Source: Muscardinus avellanarius
Taxonomy: Eukaryota > Chordata > Mammalia > Rodentia > Gliridae
Direction of reading: 5' to 3'
Length of the DNA stretch: 64,000 nt
NCBI GenBank assembly: GCA_963383645.1
Contig: OY726573.1
Coordinates: 21,920,845 to 21,984,844, forward strand
Shown: positions 11,569 to 22,635 of the stretch, piece by piece
Position numbering within the stretch: position 1 is the stretch's first letter
Layout: every line of letters begins with the position of its first letter
Program-made: the position numbers and the translations under genes
Notes under the pieces: generated by a model
The model's database searches: none
The model's input: the letters and a program-made list of their open reading frames with translations, nothing else
Told to the model about the DNA's origin: nothing

Positions 11569-12112
11569 TTTTTTTTTTTTTTTTTTTTTTTATTGTTGTT
11601 GTTGTTGTTGTACTAGGGGTGGAATCCAGGGGCATTCTACCTCTGAGCTGCATCCTTGGCCCTATTTTATTTATTTATTTATTTTATTCATTTATTTATT
11701 ATTTTTGCCGTACTGGGTGGGCATTCTACCTCCGAGGGACACCCACAGCCTTATATTTTATTCATGTGTATGTGGTATTGGGAATGGGACCCAGGGGCTT
11801 TTCCACCTCTGGTCTATACTCACAGACCTATTTTTATACCTTATTTGGAAACAGGGTCTCACTAAGTTGGTGAGAGCCTCACTAAGTAGCTGAGGCTGGC
11901 TTCGAACCTGTGCAATCCTTCTATCTAAGCCTCCCAAGCGCTGGCGTTACAAGCATGCACCATCATGCCCAGCTAATTCTTTATTTTTTGAAACAGGGTC
12001 TCACTGAGTTGTAAAGGGCCTCACTAAGTAGTTGAGGCTGTCTTCGAACTGTAGTCCTCCTTTCTCAGCCTCCCAAATGATGGGATTACAAGCGTGCACC
12101 ACCTCACCTGTC
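11569..12112 (-). repeat. stack of minus SINEs with a type B inside a type A
   Basis: T24 and a TTG repeat precede one right half (11612-11665). A second right half (11703-11755) follows. A type B dimer (about 11770-11975) lies in its linker, and the outer left half resumes at ATTCTTTATTTTTTGAAAC and ends near 12112. Confidence 0.75.
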
Positions 12113-12149
12113 TTTATTCTTTTTTAAATTTTTATTTAACTAATTAATT

Positions 12150-12371
12150 TATTAATTAATTTATTTATTTTGTGGTACTGGGGATGGAACCAGGGGCATT
12201 CTACCTCTGAACTACACCCCCAACCCTATTTTTTTCTTCTTTAGTTTGAAACGGTCTCACTTGAGTTGCAAAGGGCCTCACTAAGTAGCTGAGGCTGTCC
12301 ATGAACCACGATCCTCCGGTCTCAACCTCCCAAATGCTAGGATTACAAGCGTGCGCCACCACGCCCAGTTA
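12150..12371 (-). repeat. type A SINE
   Basis: TTAATTTATT-rich tail, GTGGTACTGGGGATGGAACC, and a left half ending GCGCCACCACGCCCAG. Confidence 0.8.
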
Positions 12372-12391
12372 GCTTTATTCCTTATTTTATG

Positions 12392-12435
<44 letters not shown>

Positions 12436-12768
12436 GGGGGTGGAACCCAGGGGCTTTTCTACCTCCGGTCTATACTTCCAGACCTATTTTATACTTTATT
12501 TGGTAACAGGGTCTCACTAAGTTGCTGAGAGCCTCACTAAGTAGCTAAGGCTGGCTTCAAACCTGTGCAATCCTCCTCTCTCAGCCTCCCAAATGCTGGG
12601 ATTACAAGTGTGTGCCACCATGCCCGGTATTATTCTTTATTTTATAAAAGGGTCTCACTGAGTTGCAAAGGGCTTCACTAAGTAGCTGAGGCTGTCCGCA
12701 AACCGCGATCCTCCTGTCTCAGCCTCCCAAATGTTGAGATTATAAGAGTGCACAACCATGCCTGGCCT
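12372..12768 (-). repeat. type B SINE with (TG)19 tail inside a type A SINE
   Basis: (TG)n at 12393-12430 is the complementary tail of a type B dimer ending near 12628. It is followed by an outer type A left half (TATTCTTTATTTTATAAAAGG) to 12768. Confidence 0.75.
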
Positions 12769-12778
12769 TCTTAAGAGA

Positions 12779-12992
12779 TTTGAGTAGGCAGATCAGTAAG
12801 AAGACAGGTACATTCTAGCTTCTCCACTTACCAACTATGCCACTGTGAGCAACTTACTTCACCTCTCTGCGCCCTGCTTTCCTCATCTTACCATTGAGGA
12901 AATGAAGTGCACACCTCGTGAGACTGCTGTGGGCACACAATGAGTTAGTTCATGTAAAGTATTGGACATTCACCAAGTGTTAGCTGTAGTGA
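12779..12992 (+). repeat. MIR element
   Basis: CTTCTCCACTTACCAACTATG, GTGAGCAACTTACTTCACC, TTTCCTCATCTTACC and CAATGAGTTAGTTCATGTAA follow MIR order. Confidence 0.75.
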
Positions 12993-13019
12993 GTAGAACG
13001 CACAACAGATCTTTTTGTG

Positions 13020-13205
13020 CCCAGGAAGGTGGCTCTGGCACAGTGGCAAGGATCTTGGACTGGGAAGTCCTTGCATCTGCTTTCAGATCTTAGCTCTGCT
13101 GAGTACTATTTTTTTTTATTTCACTTTTCTCATCTCTGTTATCTGGATGTAATGGTAACTCTTTCTTGGGATGCTGAGGATTTTATAGATCCTAAAAGTG
13201 GCATG
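13020..13205 (+). repeat. probable second MIR element
   Basis: GGATCTTGGACTGGGAAGTC, CAGATCTTAGCTCTGCTGAG and TTTTCTCATCTCTGTTATC resemble MIR, with an internal T-rich insertion. Confidence 0.5.
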
Positions 13206-13221
13206 GAGAGTGTAAGGTATG

Positions 13222-13475
13222 AGCTAGGTGCAGCAGTATATACATGTAGTCCCATTTGCTCAGGAAGACAAGGGTGGGGGTGTTGCTTGGGTCTAGGAGT
13301 TTGAGACCAGCCTAAATAACATAGCAAGATGGTTGTCAAAAGAAAGAAGGGAGGGAGGGAGGGGCTAGGGGTGCCGCTTGGTGGCAGAGTGCTTTCCCAG
13401 CATGTGCAAGGCCCTGGGTTCTATCCCCAACACTACAGAAAGAGAAAGGAAGGAAGGAAGGAAGGGAGGGAAGAA
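13222..13475 (+). repeat. old B1-ID dimer with full-length ID and GGAA tail
   Basis: The left monomer contains GAGTTTGAGACCAGCCT, closer to ancestral B1. The right half (13362-13432) keeps TTTCCCAGCATGTGCAAGGC. The tail is (GGAA)n. Confidence 0.7.
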
Positions 13476-13610
13476 AAATATAATGTAAGGGTATTTGTAC
13501 CTTAGCTAAAGAACAGTTTCATTTTGAGGTGTGAACTAAAATTGTAACAATTTTGCCTAACTTTGAGCCCTTTCAAGCAGTAACTTTCAAACTTCAGTGT
13601 CCAAAAGTAA

Positions 13611-13629
13611 CTGTAACACTTGTTTTTTG

Positions 13630-13663
<34 letters not shown>

Positions 13664-13877
13664 GGGTCTGGGGATGGAACCCAGGGGCATTTGACCTCCG
13701 AGCTATACCCCCTGCCCTATTTTTTTTATTCTTTATTTTGAAACCAGGTCTCACTGAGTTGCAGAGGGCCTCACTAAGTAGCTGAGGCTGTCCGCGAACC
13801 GCGATCCTCCAGGTCTCAGCCTCCCAAATGCTGGGATTACAATCGTGCGCCACCACGCCCGGCTGTACCACTTGTTT
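13611..13877 (-). repeat. type A SINE with target duplication
   Basis: T23 then GCGGGTCTGGGGATGG, right half with GGCATTTGACCTCCGAGC, left half ending CGTGCGCCACCACGCCCGGC. CTGTAACACTTGTTT before it is matched by CTGTACCACTTGTTT after it. Close to consensus, so relatively young. Confidence 0.9.
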
Positions 13878-13881
13878 AGAG

Positions 13882-14047
13882 TACCGTGGTGGTGCATACC
13901 TGTAATCCCAGTGCTTGGGAGGCTGAGACAGGATTACTAGTTTGAAGCCAACCTCTGCTATTTAGCAAGGTCCTGTTTGAAAATAAAAAGGGCTAGAGGC
14001 ATAGTTTGGAAGGGGAATGCCCCTAGATTCAATCCCCAGGACCAAAA

Positions 14048-14095
<48 letters not shown>

Positions 14096-14104
14096 AAATA
14101 ATAG
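13882..14104 (+). repeat. SINE with (AAAT)n tail
   Basis: Diverged dimer whose right half ends CAATCCCCAGGACC. It passes into about 14 AAAT units (14045-14102). Confidence 0.75.
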
Positions 14105-14373
14105 CCCATTCGCCCAGGTGACGGGAGGAGCAGCAACAGCCAGCCAGTGCAGCTTCGGAAGGCTTTGTGCCCCACACTGCCAGGGTGCCCAGGTGGAAGG
14201 TCAGTTCTGCTGAAGGGGTGGCCAAGGAGAAGCCCATGAGATTGGCACAGTTGTCAGCTAAACCTGCTCCTGCAAACCTGATACAGGTTACATATCTAGC
14301 ACCCCACCCCCCAAAAAAGAAAAAAAAATGTCAAAGGTGCTTTGAAGGGCATTAAATCCTACCTGTTCTAAGT

Positions 14374-14553
14374 CAAGCCGTGGTAGCGCACACCTATAAT
14401 TTCACCCACTGCTTGGGAGGCTGAGAAAGGAGGATCACAGGTTTGAAGGCAGCTTGAACAACATAACAAGATCCTGTTTCAAAATAAGATAGGGCTAGGG
14501 GTATAGCTCAGAGGTAGAGGGCCCCTGGGTTCAATCCCTAGTACCATACACAA
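14374..14553 (+). repeat. type A-like SINE
   Basis: Left half with CACCCACTGCTTGGGAGG, right half GGGGTATAGCTCAGAGGTAG, ending CAATCCCTAGTACC. Confidence 0.7.
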
Positions 14554-14555
14554 TA

Positions 14556-15328
14556 AAAGTTTCACCTAATAGGAAGCAGCAGCTTTCTATTAGGACAGAT
14601 AAAAGCATGCCCAGCGCTTGGCTTCTTTTGGTATCTTATTTCAGATTGGAAACTGTAGGCAGCTTGTTCAAAGAAAGCATCTATCTCATAGTGAGTCTAA
14701 ATCTCCTTGAGGAGCAATCCCCAAGCAGAGAGTAACATCTGCAGGTCTGCCCAGCAGGCCTGTGACCCTCAGGGCACGTGGATCACATAGTATACAGTGT
14801 GGCTGGGCCCCTTCTTGATGTCTTCTGAGATTGACCTAAGGCTGCCATCTGCCTGCCATGGTCAGATGTCCAAGTACTCACGGTGGATAGTACATACCAC
14901 AGGCAGATTTTACTTACACACTGCCTGCCTTTAGGAATCTTTCTTAGGAGTAGCTCAGAGATAAAATGCCCCTGGGTTCAATTCCCAGTACAAAAAAAAA
15001 AAAAAAAGAATGAAGGAAATCTAGAGCAGAACAGGGAGAAAAAATTCCAATCTTCTCTGCTGTTAGGTCACATGTGGATGCTCACTTTAGGAGACATCTT
15101 AGTTTTAGAAAAAGAATAAGCAAGATGTTGAGGAGACAGTTCAATTGGAGCAGTAAAGAAATGGGACTGTTCAGCTTAGAGAAGGTGTAATGTGGCAGAC
15201 CTCAAGCAGTTTGATGTGAGTCAGGTAGAAGCAGAATTAGAATTTATATGGGACCCCAGAGAACAGAATTAGAAACACTAGGACACAGATTTGGGCTTCA
15301 AAGAGGTAGATCTTTCTGCCAATTAGAA
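14556..15328 (+). other. mostly unique block with a lone dID right half
   Basis: The only repeat is a right half at 14942-15007 (GTAGCTCAGAGATAAAATGCC plus an A tail). The remainder has no recognised feature. Confidence 0.55.
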
Positions 15329-15687
15329 AACAGGGTGTGGTGGCACAAGCCTATAATCTCAGGACTGGTAGTAGGCTAAGACAACAGATTTAAGGCCAGC
15401 CTCAGCAATTTAGCAAGACCCTGTTTCAAAATAAAAAGAAGAGCTGGGGATTTAGCCCAGAGGTAGAGCACTTCTCTGTTAAATCCCCAGTACTAGCCAG
15501 CGTGGTGGCGCACGCTTGTAATCCCAGCACTTGGGAGCCTAAGACAGAAGGATCACACAGGTTCAAAGCCAGCCTCAACTACCTAGTGAGGCTCTCAGCA
15601 ACTTAGTGAAACCCTGTTTCCAAATAAAATATAAAATAGGTCTCAGAGTATAGCCTGAAGGTAAAAAAGCCCCTGGGTTCCATCCCC

Positions 15688-15739
<52 letters not shown>

Positions 15740-15750
15740 TCCAGTACTGC
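15329..15750 (+). repeat. old SINE, then a type B SINE with (CA)22 tail and target duplication
   Basis: The old dimer (15329-15497) ends AATCCCCAGTACT. A type B dimer follows (15497-15691) with tail (CA)n at 15692-15736, then AATCTCCAGTACT. The duplication is the 3' end of the older element. Confidence 0.85.
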
Positions 15751-15933
15751 AAACAAAATGAAACAAAAAAGAAGGAAGACGAACAGGAAAAGTGTTGGAT
15801 AATTTGAGGTGTTTCAAATGATGTTCTCTTGTGGTTTGAAGTGTTAAAGACCCCTTCCAGTCTCAGGATAAGGCAGTTCACATGAAAGCATATAAGTAAT
15901 ATAGATGTTCAGAGCTGCTAATAAGTTCAGAGG

Positions 15934-16146
15934 AGATGAACAAAGCAGGTGCGGTGGCACACGCTTGTAATCCCAGTATGTGGAAGGCTGAGACGGGAGG
16001 ATCACAGGTTCTCAGGCAGCCTCCACAACTTAGTGAGACCCTGTTTCAGAATAAAGAATAAAAATTCGAGCTAAGGGTGTAGCTCAGAGGTAGAATGCCC
16101 CTGGGTTCAATCCCTAGTATCGAGGGAGAAAAAAAGATGAACAAGG
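15934..16146 (+). repeat. type A SINE with target duplication
   Basis: Element from 15947 to about 16132, flanked by AGATGAACAAAG and AGATGAACAAGG. Confidence 0.85.
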
Positions 16147-16184
16147 TGTAGGCCTAGCCCCTGGATGCTAAAAGGACAGTCTGT

Positions 16185-16335
16185 AATTGTCAGGTTTCTA
16201 TAGAATGCCTGTAAAGGCAAGGACTTTGTTGGCCTGTTTGTCTGTGTACCCAGGGTGTCTAACATTAGTCAGTACCTGTCACATGGCAGGTCCTTAGGAA
16301 AGATTTATGGATGGTGGCCTGAATAGCTAGACAAA
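16185..16335 (+). repeat. L2 3' end fragment
   Basis: GGCAAGGACTTTGTTGGCC, GTGTACCCAGGGTGTCTAAC, CACATGGCAGGTCCTTAGG and a final ATTTATGGATGG match the order of the L2 3' end. Confidence 0.6.
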
Positions 16336-16344
16336 AGCTAACTG

Positions 16345-16348
16345 GTGC

Positions 16349-16379
<31 letters not shown>

Positions 16380-16610
16380 GGTACTGGGGATGGAACCCAG
16401 GGGCATTCTACCTCTCCAAGCTACACCCTCACCCCTATTTTTTATTCCTTATTTTTGAAACAGGGTCTCACTGAGTTGCAAAGGGCCTCACTAAGTAGTA
16501 GCTGAGATTGTCTTCAAACCGCCATCCTCCCATCTCAGTCTCCCAAATGCTGGAATTACAGGTATGCACCACCATACCCAGCTTCTAACTGGCTTCTTGA
16601 AAAGAAGCTT
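16345..16610 (-). repeat. type A SINE
   Basis: T28, GCGGTACTGGGGATGG, and a left half ending CACCACCATACCCAGC. CTAACTGG occurs on both sides. Confidence 0.82.
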
Positions 16611-17352
16611 TTATCAAGCTTAATGAAAGTAAGAAAATGAATTGATTGCATAAAGACAAAGCCACTGTAGTCTAGAAGAACCATGTGTAAAGTCTGAGGT
16701 CTAGAGCTTCAGCCGGCAGTGCCTGTGACCTAGAATCTAGGGTGAGGAAGGAACAGCCAGAGTGCAGTGGTGACTAAGGGCCATCTCTGGGGAGGTGGGT
16801 GAGAGAGAGCTAGCACAGAACATGGAAGGCATTGAGAGAGGTTAGGATTCACCTTGTAGCAACGCTGAGCCCAGAGAAGACTCCATCCTGACTTCCTCAG
16901 GACCCATCAGCCTGAAAGGCGTAGGGCGTTCTGCAAGGTGTCTTTGTTCCCTTATGCCTGCTTCCTCCTCTTCAAGGGAAAGAGTGGGAATTCTGCCTTC
17001 CTGGGTGCTCTGGGTAATAGGGGATGGGCATGTTTCTCTCTTGATTCAAGGAGCCTTTGGATTTACCTGGTGTGAGTCTGACCTTCCTCCCACAGGAGCA
17101 GGGACTTTGTCTCCTTCTCTGCTGAATCCCCAGGTCTTGAACAGTGCCTCATACCTACAATAGGCACTTAAAATATTTACTGAATTGAATGTTGACTAAG
17201 TGTGTTGACTGCTGCAGATATCTCAAAAGGGCAGTCTCTCCCCACACAAAATAAATAAAACTAGGAACAAATTTGGTAAAGAAGCCTGACCACAATCCAA
17301 GGGGTGACTTCTTGGGCCTGGCTGTTGGAAGGCAGCAAGAATGTGGCTCAGA
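16611..17352. other. unique block containing an L2 3' fragment
   Basis: Unique sequence except for 17098-17196 (GACTTTGTCTCC, GAACAGTGCCTCATACC, AATATTTACTGAATTGAATG), which reads as the 3' end of an L2. Confidence 0.6.
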
Positions 17353-17806
17353 GCCGGGCGCGGGGGCGCACGCTTGCAATCCCAGCATTCGGGAGGCTGA
17401 GACAGGAGGATCGCGGTTCACGGGCAGCCTCAGCTACTTAGTGAGACCCTGTCTCAAAATAAAGAAGAAAAGCCGGGCGTGGTGGCACACACTTGTAATC
17501 CCCACGCTTGGGAGGCTGAGACAAGAGGATCGCACAGGTTCGAAGCCAGCCTCAGCTACTTAGTGAGGCTCTCAACAATTTAGTGAGACCCTATTTCCAA
17601 ATAAAGTATAAAATAGGTCTGAGGAGTGTAGCCCAGGGGTAGAAAGCCCCTCGGTTCTATCCCAGTACTGTAAAATAAATAAATTAATAAAATAAAGAAA
17701 GAAAGAATTAAAAAAAATAGGGCTGAGGATGTAGCTCGACGGTAGAATGCCCCTGGTTCCATCCCCATTACCGCAAAAAAAAAAAAAAAAAAATGTGGCT
17801 CAGAGT
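17339..17806 (+). repeat. type A SINE with a type B SINE in its linker
   Basis: The outer left half (17353-17468) ends AAATAAAGAAGAAA. Type B occupies 17471-17690. The outer right half (GGGCTGAGGATGTAGCTCG) ends in A20 at 17793. AATGTGGCTCAGAG is repeated exactly at 17339-17352 and 17793-17806. Confidence 0.9.
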
Positions 17807-18772
17807 GACTAGAGCCCAAGTTTCAGTGCTCCTGGCCCAGAACTAAGTAGCAGTTTGGAAAAAAGACTATGTGTGGATATTTGCAGACTGAGACAGACGG
17901 AGGACTTTCATCCCCAGGGGCTGAGCTTGTAGCCTCCCCTGCTGGTTCAGTAAGTGAGGGCCCCAGTGCTTGTGTTCCAAGTTTCAGACCAGCTGAAACC
18001 AGCCAGACCCAAAAGGCTTGTGTTGGCAGTGCCAGCATCCGCCCCAACCCCTGCCAATGTGGGTAGCTGCTCTCAGAGCACTCTGCGGGGGAAGCAGGAT
18101 TGGACCACAGCCCAAGCTACTGTGCCTGTAGCTTGCTCTCTGTGACAGCTTCCCTGTTGGAGAATGCACCTTGCTAGAACAGTGGAGATCTGAGCTCCAA
18201 GAGTATAGAATAGTTAATTTCCATAGGGGAATAGTTCAAGAAGAGCTAGCTGTACTCTGCTGAGAGAAGACTAGACTCCTCTCTGTCTTTGTTCAGAATG
18301 TCCAAGCTCATGAAATTCAGGTGGGTAGAAAATACCATAATGGGGATTTTCTCATCAATCCTCTCATGTTAAGAGACTTGGGGCAAGGATCTTACTGGGT
18401 TTTACTTAAGGAATATACCATTAGCAAAGACAGTGCCACCACCCACACCCCACTAAGGAGGGGCCAGTTGGACAAAGCAGTTGTGATTTATTACAAGATT
18501 TTATTCCTGATAACATGTATTAGTGGCATGCTGTCCTTGGGCCTCTCCAGAGTCCTATAGAATGCATATGCGCCATGGTTAGGTCTCTGTCCTTTTGGAG
18601 AACAGGGAGGACTGCTGGAGAGAGGCCAGGCCTTTCCTCCAAGTGGCCTGCTCAGTAAGATGACTAGCACCGTAGCCCTGAAGAGCACATTTCAGCAGTT
18701 TCAATAGCCAGGTAAGCATTCCATGCCAATCCCCCAGCCCTAAGTTTCCCACTTTTCCTGAGTCTGACATCA
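17807..18772. other. unique intronic block
   Basis: About 960 bp without SINEs. Several chance open frames of 60-80 codons on both strands and no family recognised. Confidence 0.6.
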
Positions 18773-18988
18773 AAACCTCTCAGTGGCCAGGCATGGTGGC
18801 ACACGCTTGTAATCCCAGTGCTTGGGAGGCTGAGACAGGAGGATCACACAGGTTTGAAGCCAGCCTCAGATACTTAGCGAGGCTCTCAGCAACTTAGTGA
18901 GACCCTGTTTCCAAATAAAGTATAAAATAGGTCTCGGAGTATAGCCCAGAGGTAGAAAAGCCCTTGGGTTCCACCCTCAGTACCACAA

Positions 18989-19019
<31 letters not shown>

Positions 19020-19031
19020 GCCTCTCAGTGG
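18773..19031 (+). repeat. type B SINE with (AATA)n tail and target duplication
   Basis: Element 18787-19018, flanked by AAACCTCTCAGTGG and AAGCCTCTCAGTGG. Confidence 0.9.
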
Positions 19032-19094
19032 TATTAGGCAGAGTGTTCTTACCTTCTCTGAGCAGAACAAGCAGAGAGAGGCAAAATATATTAA

Positions 19095-19510
19095 CCACTC
19101 ATTTATTGAGCACTTACTAGGCCAAGGCATCTTTTTAAATATTTGATATTCATTATCTTTTTTTTTTTTCGGTACTAGGGATGGAACCCATGGGCATCCT
19201 ACCTCCAAGCTACACTCCCAACCCTATTTTTTATTCTTTTATTTTGAAAAAGGATCTTACTGAGTTGTAAAGGGCCTCATTAAGTAGCTGAGGCTGTCGG
19301 CGAACCACTATCCTCCTGTCTCAGCCTCCCAAACGCTGGGATTACAAGCGTGCACCACCATGCCTGGCTTCATTATCTTTTATAAACTTCATAAGCAAGT
19401 TGAGCAGACAGAGTCTCTGAGAGGTTAAGTAACTTGTCTATTGACACACAGCTAGGAAATGGCAGTAGACTTGAACTTAAGTCTCTCCAGCTATTCAGTG
19501 CAGGCCTTGT
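19095..19510 (-). repeat. MIR element (minus) split by a type A SINE (minus)
   Basis: MIR parts are CATTTATTGAGCACTTACTAGG (19101-19154) and GAGAGGTTAAGTAACTTGTC, with GACACACAGCTAGGAAATGG, after 19370. The SINE at 19159-19369 is flanked by TTCATTATCTTTT on both sides. Confidence 0.82.
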
Positions 19511-19727
19511 CTTGATTCTTGCTAGAATGCTAGAATGGACCCTTATTTTCCTACTCTATTTTCATCTTTGCTCCATGTATGCTCCACAATTCATATTCCT
19601 CCGACTCCCCCTCCAGTGTGTACACGATCTCCTTCCCAAAGGCCTTGCACCCGCACCTTTTGGAATCCTTAGTGAAATTCTGTTGGAGTAGCCTATAACC
19701 AATTTTTAAAACTTATTTTATTTATTT

Positions 19728-20126
19728 ATTTATTTTTTTTTGCGAATCTGGGGATGGAACCCAGGGGCATTCGACCTCTGAGCTACACCCCCTGTCCTAT
19801 TTTTTATTCCTTATTTTGAAACAGGGTCTCACTAACTTGTGGAGGGCCTCGCTAAGTAGCTGAGGCTGTCTGCAAACCAGGATCCTCCAGTCTCAGCCTC
19901 CTGAATCCTGGAGGATTGCAAGCGTGTGCCACCACGCCCAGCTTTTGACCACCAAATCTTCACACTTAACCATTTGCCAGTTTCCACCTATTCTCTTTTT
20001 TTATTTTAATTTGATTTTACTTTTTTATGTTAAAGCAGGATCTCACTAAGTTGCTGAGGGCCTTGTGATCCTTCTGTCTCAGCCTCCCAAGTACTGGTAT
20101 TACAGGCATGCACTACCACACCTGGA
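19728..20126 (-). repeat. type A' SINE and a separate minus left monomer
   Basis: 19728-19943 is a dimer with GCGAATCTGGGGATGG and a duplicated CCTGGAGGAT near its end. 20010-20126 is a diverged left monomer. Confidence 0.75.
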
Positions 20127-20231
20127 TCTACCTATTCTCTGTAGGAGTCTTCACCACTCTGAAAATGGGCATCTGTGCTGGACTAGCTGATTGTTGACAG
20201 CCCACATTGCCTCCTCTAAGAAAAGAACAGA

Positions 20232-20645
20232 TAGCCAGGCATATGCCACACATTTAATCCTAGACTTGGGAGGCTGAGGCAGGACAGCCTCAACAATATA
20301 GTGAGACTCTTCAGCAACCTAACAAGACCCTGCTTCAAAAATAAAAACGGAGCCTGGTGTGGTGGCACATGCTTGTAATCCCAGCAGTCGGGAGGCTGAG
20401 ACAGGAGGCTTGCAGTTCATAGCCAGCTTCAGCTACTTAGTGAGGTTCTTTGCAACTCAGTGAGACTCTGTTTCAAAATAAAAAATTAAAAATAAGGCTG
20501 GGGGTATAGCTCAGAGGTAGAATGCTCCTGAGTTTTATTCCCCAGTATCACAAAAAAAATAACATAAAAAGGGATTGGGGGTGTAGCTTAGAGCTAGAAT
20601 GCCATGCCCTTGAGTTCAGTCCCCAGTACCACATACACACAAGAA
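20232..20645 (+). repeat. old SINE split by a type A SINE
   Basis: Outer left half 20232-20345, inner type A dimer 20350-20560, outer right half 20571-20640 (GGGATTGGGGGTGTAGCTTAG). Confidence 0.75.
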
Positions 20646-20724
20646 AAAAAAAAGGAGAAAGAAACAGCTGTTAGGACCTAGAGTATGGAGTAGGGTAGGG
20701 TGGCTACTGTGGATTGACTAGTGC

Positions 20725-21052
20725 AATTAGCTTTTTTTTTTTAGGTACTGAGGATGGAACTCAGGGGCATTCTACCTCCATGCTATACTCCCAGCCCTAT
20801 TTTTTTTTTCTTTAATTTGAAGCCAGGCATGGTGGCACACGCTTGTAATCCCCATGTTTGGGAGGCTGAGACAGGAGGATTGCACAGATTTGAAGCCAGC
20901 CTCAGCTACTTTATTTTGAAACAGGGTCTCACTGAGTTGCAAAGGGCCTCACTAAGTAGTAGCTGAGGCTGTCCTCAAACCGTGATCCTCCTGTTTTGGC
21001 CTTCCAAATGCTGGGATTATAAGCGTGTGCCACCATGCCCGGCTTGCAATTA
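20725..21052 (-). repeat. type A SINE containing a 3'-truncated sense fragment
   Basis: The outer minus dimer is flanked by GTGCAATTAGC and TGCAATTAGC. At 20821-20908 a sense-strand type B left-half 5' fragment interrupts the linker. It ends CTCAGCTA with no A tail. CTTTAATTTGA before it is echoed by CTTTATTTTGA after it. Confidence 0.85.
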
Positions 21053-21059
21053 GCATCTT

Positions 21060-21857
21060 GTCTTGTGACTTAGTGACCCCTGAGCTACCATAGGCCAACT
21101 ATAGGACTTGTAGGGTTGGACCTAGACATTGAAATCAGAAGAGGCTGGAGAAGTGACTATGCTTGGCACCTTGCATAGCAGTGAGGCCATGCCATAGCAG
21201 GGACAAGGGAAGAATGGAAGACTGTTTGAGTGGGTTTCTAGGACAGTATGCCTAGGACAGTATGCCTGGGGCATCAGGAGATGCATCTGGTACAGGACCC
21301 ATGCTTTATCTACCTCTGACTCACAACCCTCTCTCCATTTCATACCAACTTGTTTTGATTCACGAAGATTGACTATCTGCCTCCCTATCCTATTCAGCTC
21401 TGCTAATGTCTTCAGAGTGATTGTGCATTCTTGTGGCCAGTTTCCTTCTTGCCTCTGGAGTCTACTCCTCACCAGGAAGTCCCTCCCCCTGGGAGTGTGA
21501 TAAACCATTTCCTCTGTCCTCTCAGCTGCAGAGGATTCCCTTTGTGGTATTCTTTATTTCTTGTGCCTAAACTGTCATTGGCAGACCATTTCTCAGGCTG
21601 ACCCACCCTGAGACACTACAGAATTAAGCTTCCTGCCCTTCAGTCTCCTTCAGTCCTCCTAACCCAAACCCTGTGAAGGCAAGTCGTGCAAAAATGGAGG
21701 CTGCTGGTTTGTGAAAATACAGTAGTCTGAGTAAGTTTCTTATAGCCAATAATGTAGGCTTGGCTCATTAAAAAATGATAATTAACTCATTGTTAACTGA
21801 CCTCTGAAGCCAGCCAAGTAGCCTGTACATTACCAGCCATGGTCATAGACTTAAACG
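21060..21857. other. unique intronic block
   Basis: About 800 bp without SINEs. A 128-codon minus frame (21122-21508) has no recognisable domain and no supporting context. Confidence 0.6.
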
Positions 21858-22411
21858 CTTTTTTTTTTTTGCGGTACTGGTGATGGAAGTCAGGGGGTAT
21901 TCTACCTCCAAGCTACACCCCCAGCCCTATTTTTTATTCTTCATTCTGAAACAGGGTGTCACTGAGTTACAAAGGGTTGGCGAACCAAGATCCTCTGTGT
22001 CAGCCTCCCAAATGTTGGGATCATAAGCATGCACCACCCAGGCATGGTGGCACACACTTGTAATCCCAGCATTTGGGAGGCTAAGACCGGAGGATCGCGG
22101 TTCACAGACAGCCTCAGCTATTTAGTGAGGCCCTCTGCAATTCCATGAGACCCGGTTTCAAAATAAAGAATAAAAAATAGGGCAGGGGGTGTAGCTCGGA
22201 GGTTGAATGCCCCTGGGTTTCATCCCCAGACCTGCAAAAAAAAAAAAAAAAAAAGCGTGCACCACCATGCCTGGCTTTATTCTTTATTCTGAAACAGGGT
22301 CCTACTGAGTTGGAAAGGGCCTCGCTAAGTAGCTGAGGCTGTCCAACCAGGATCCTCCTGTCTCAGCCCCCCATGTACTAGGATACAAACGTACACCACC
22401 ACACCCATTTT
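21858..22411 (-). repeat. minus type A SINE holding a sense type A' SINE, plus a minus monomer
   Basis: Outer minus 21858-22277. The sense A' dimer at 22039-22250 is flanked by AAGCATGCACCACC and AAGCGTGCACCACC. A further minus left monomer occupies 22278-22411. Confidence 0.85.
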
Positions 22412-22635
22412 AAGATTTCTTAATATCTCAGCAAGACTTCCATTTTCTGCCTGTACTGTATTTGCTCTGAGGACATTCTGTAAAATTAACAAGCTATAAA
22501 ATTTGATTGAAGGTTTCAACAAATGTGAGAGTAATTGGCTATATTTAGAGAAACAAGAAAACCAACCTGTAAACTTGAGTTTGTAGAGGAAGTCTCATGT
22601 GATTTTTCTCTTTAACTGAGGAGCAGTGGCAAGCT

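Noticed and set aside
21122..21508. 128-codon minus-strand frame in unique sequence
   Set aside because: No recognisable domain and no convincing start or splice context. It lies antisense within an SMG6 intron.
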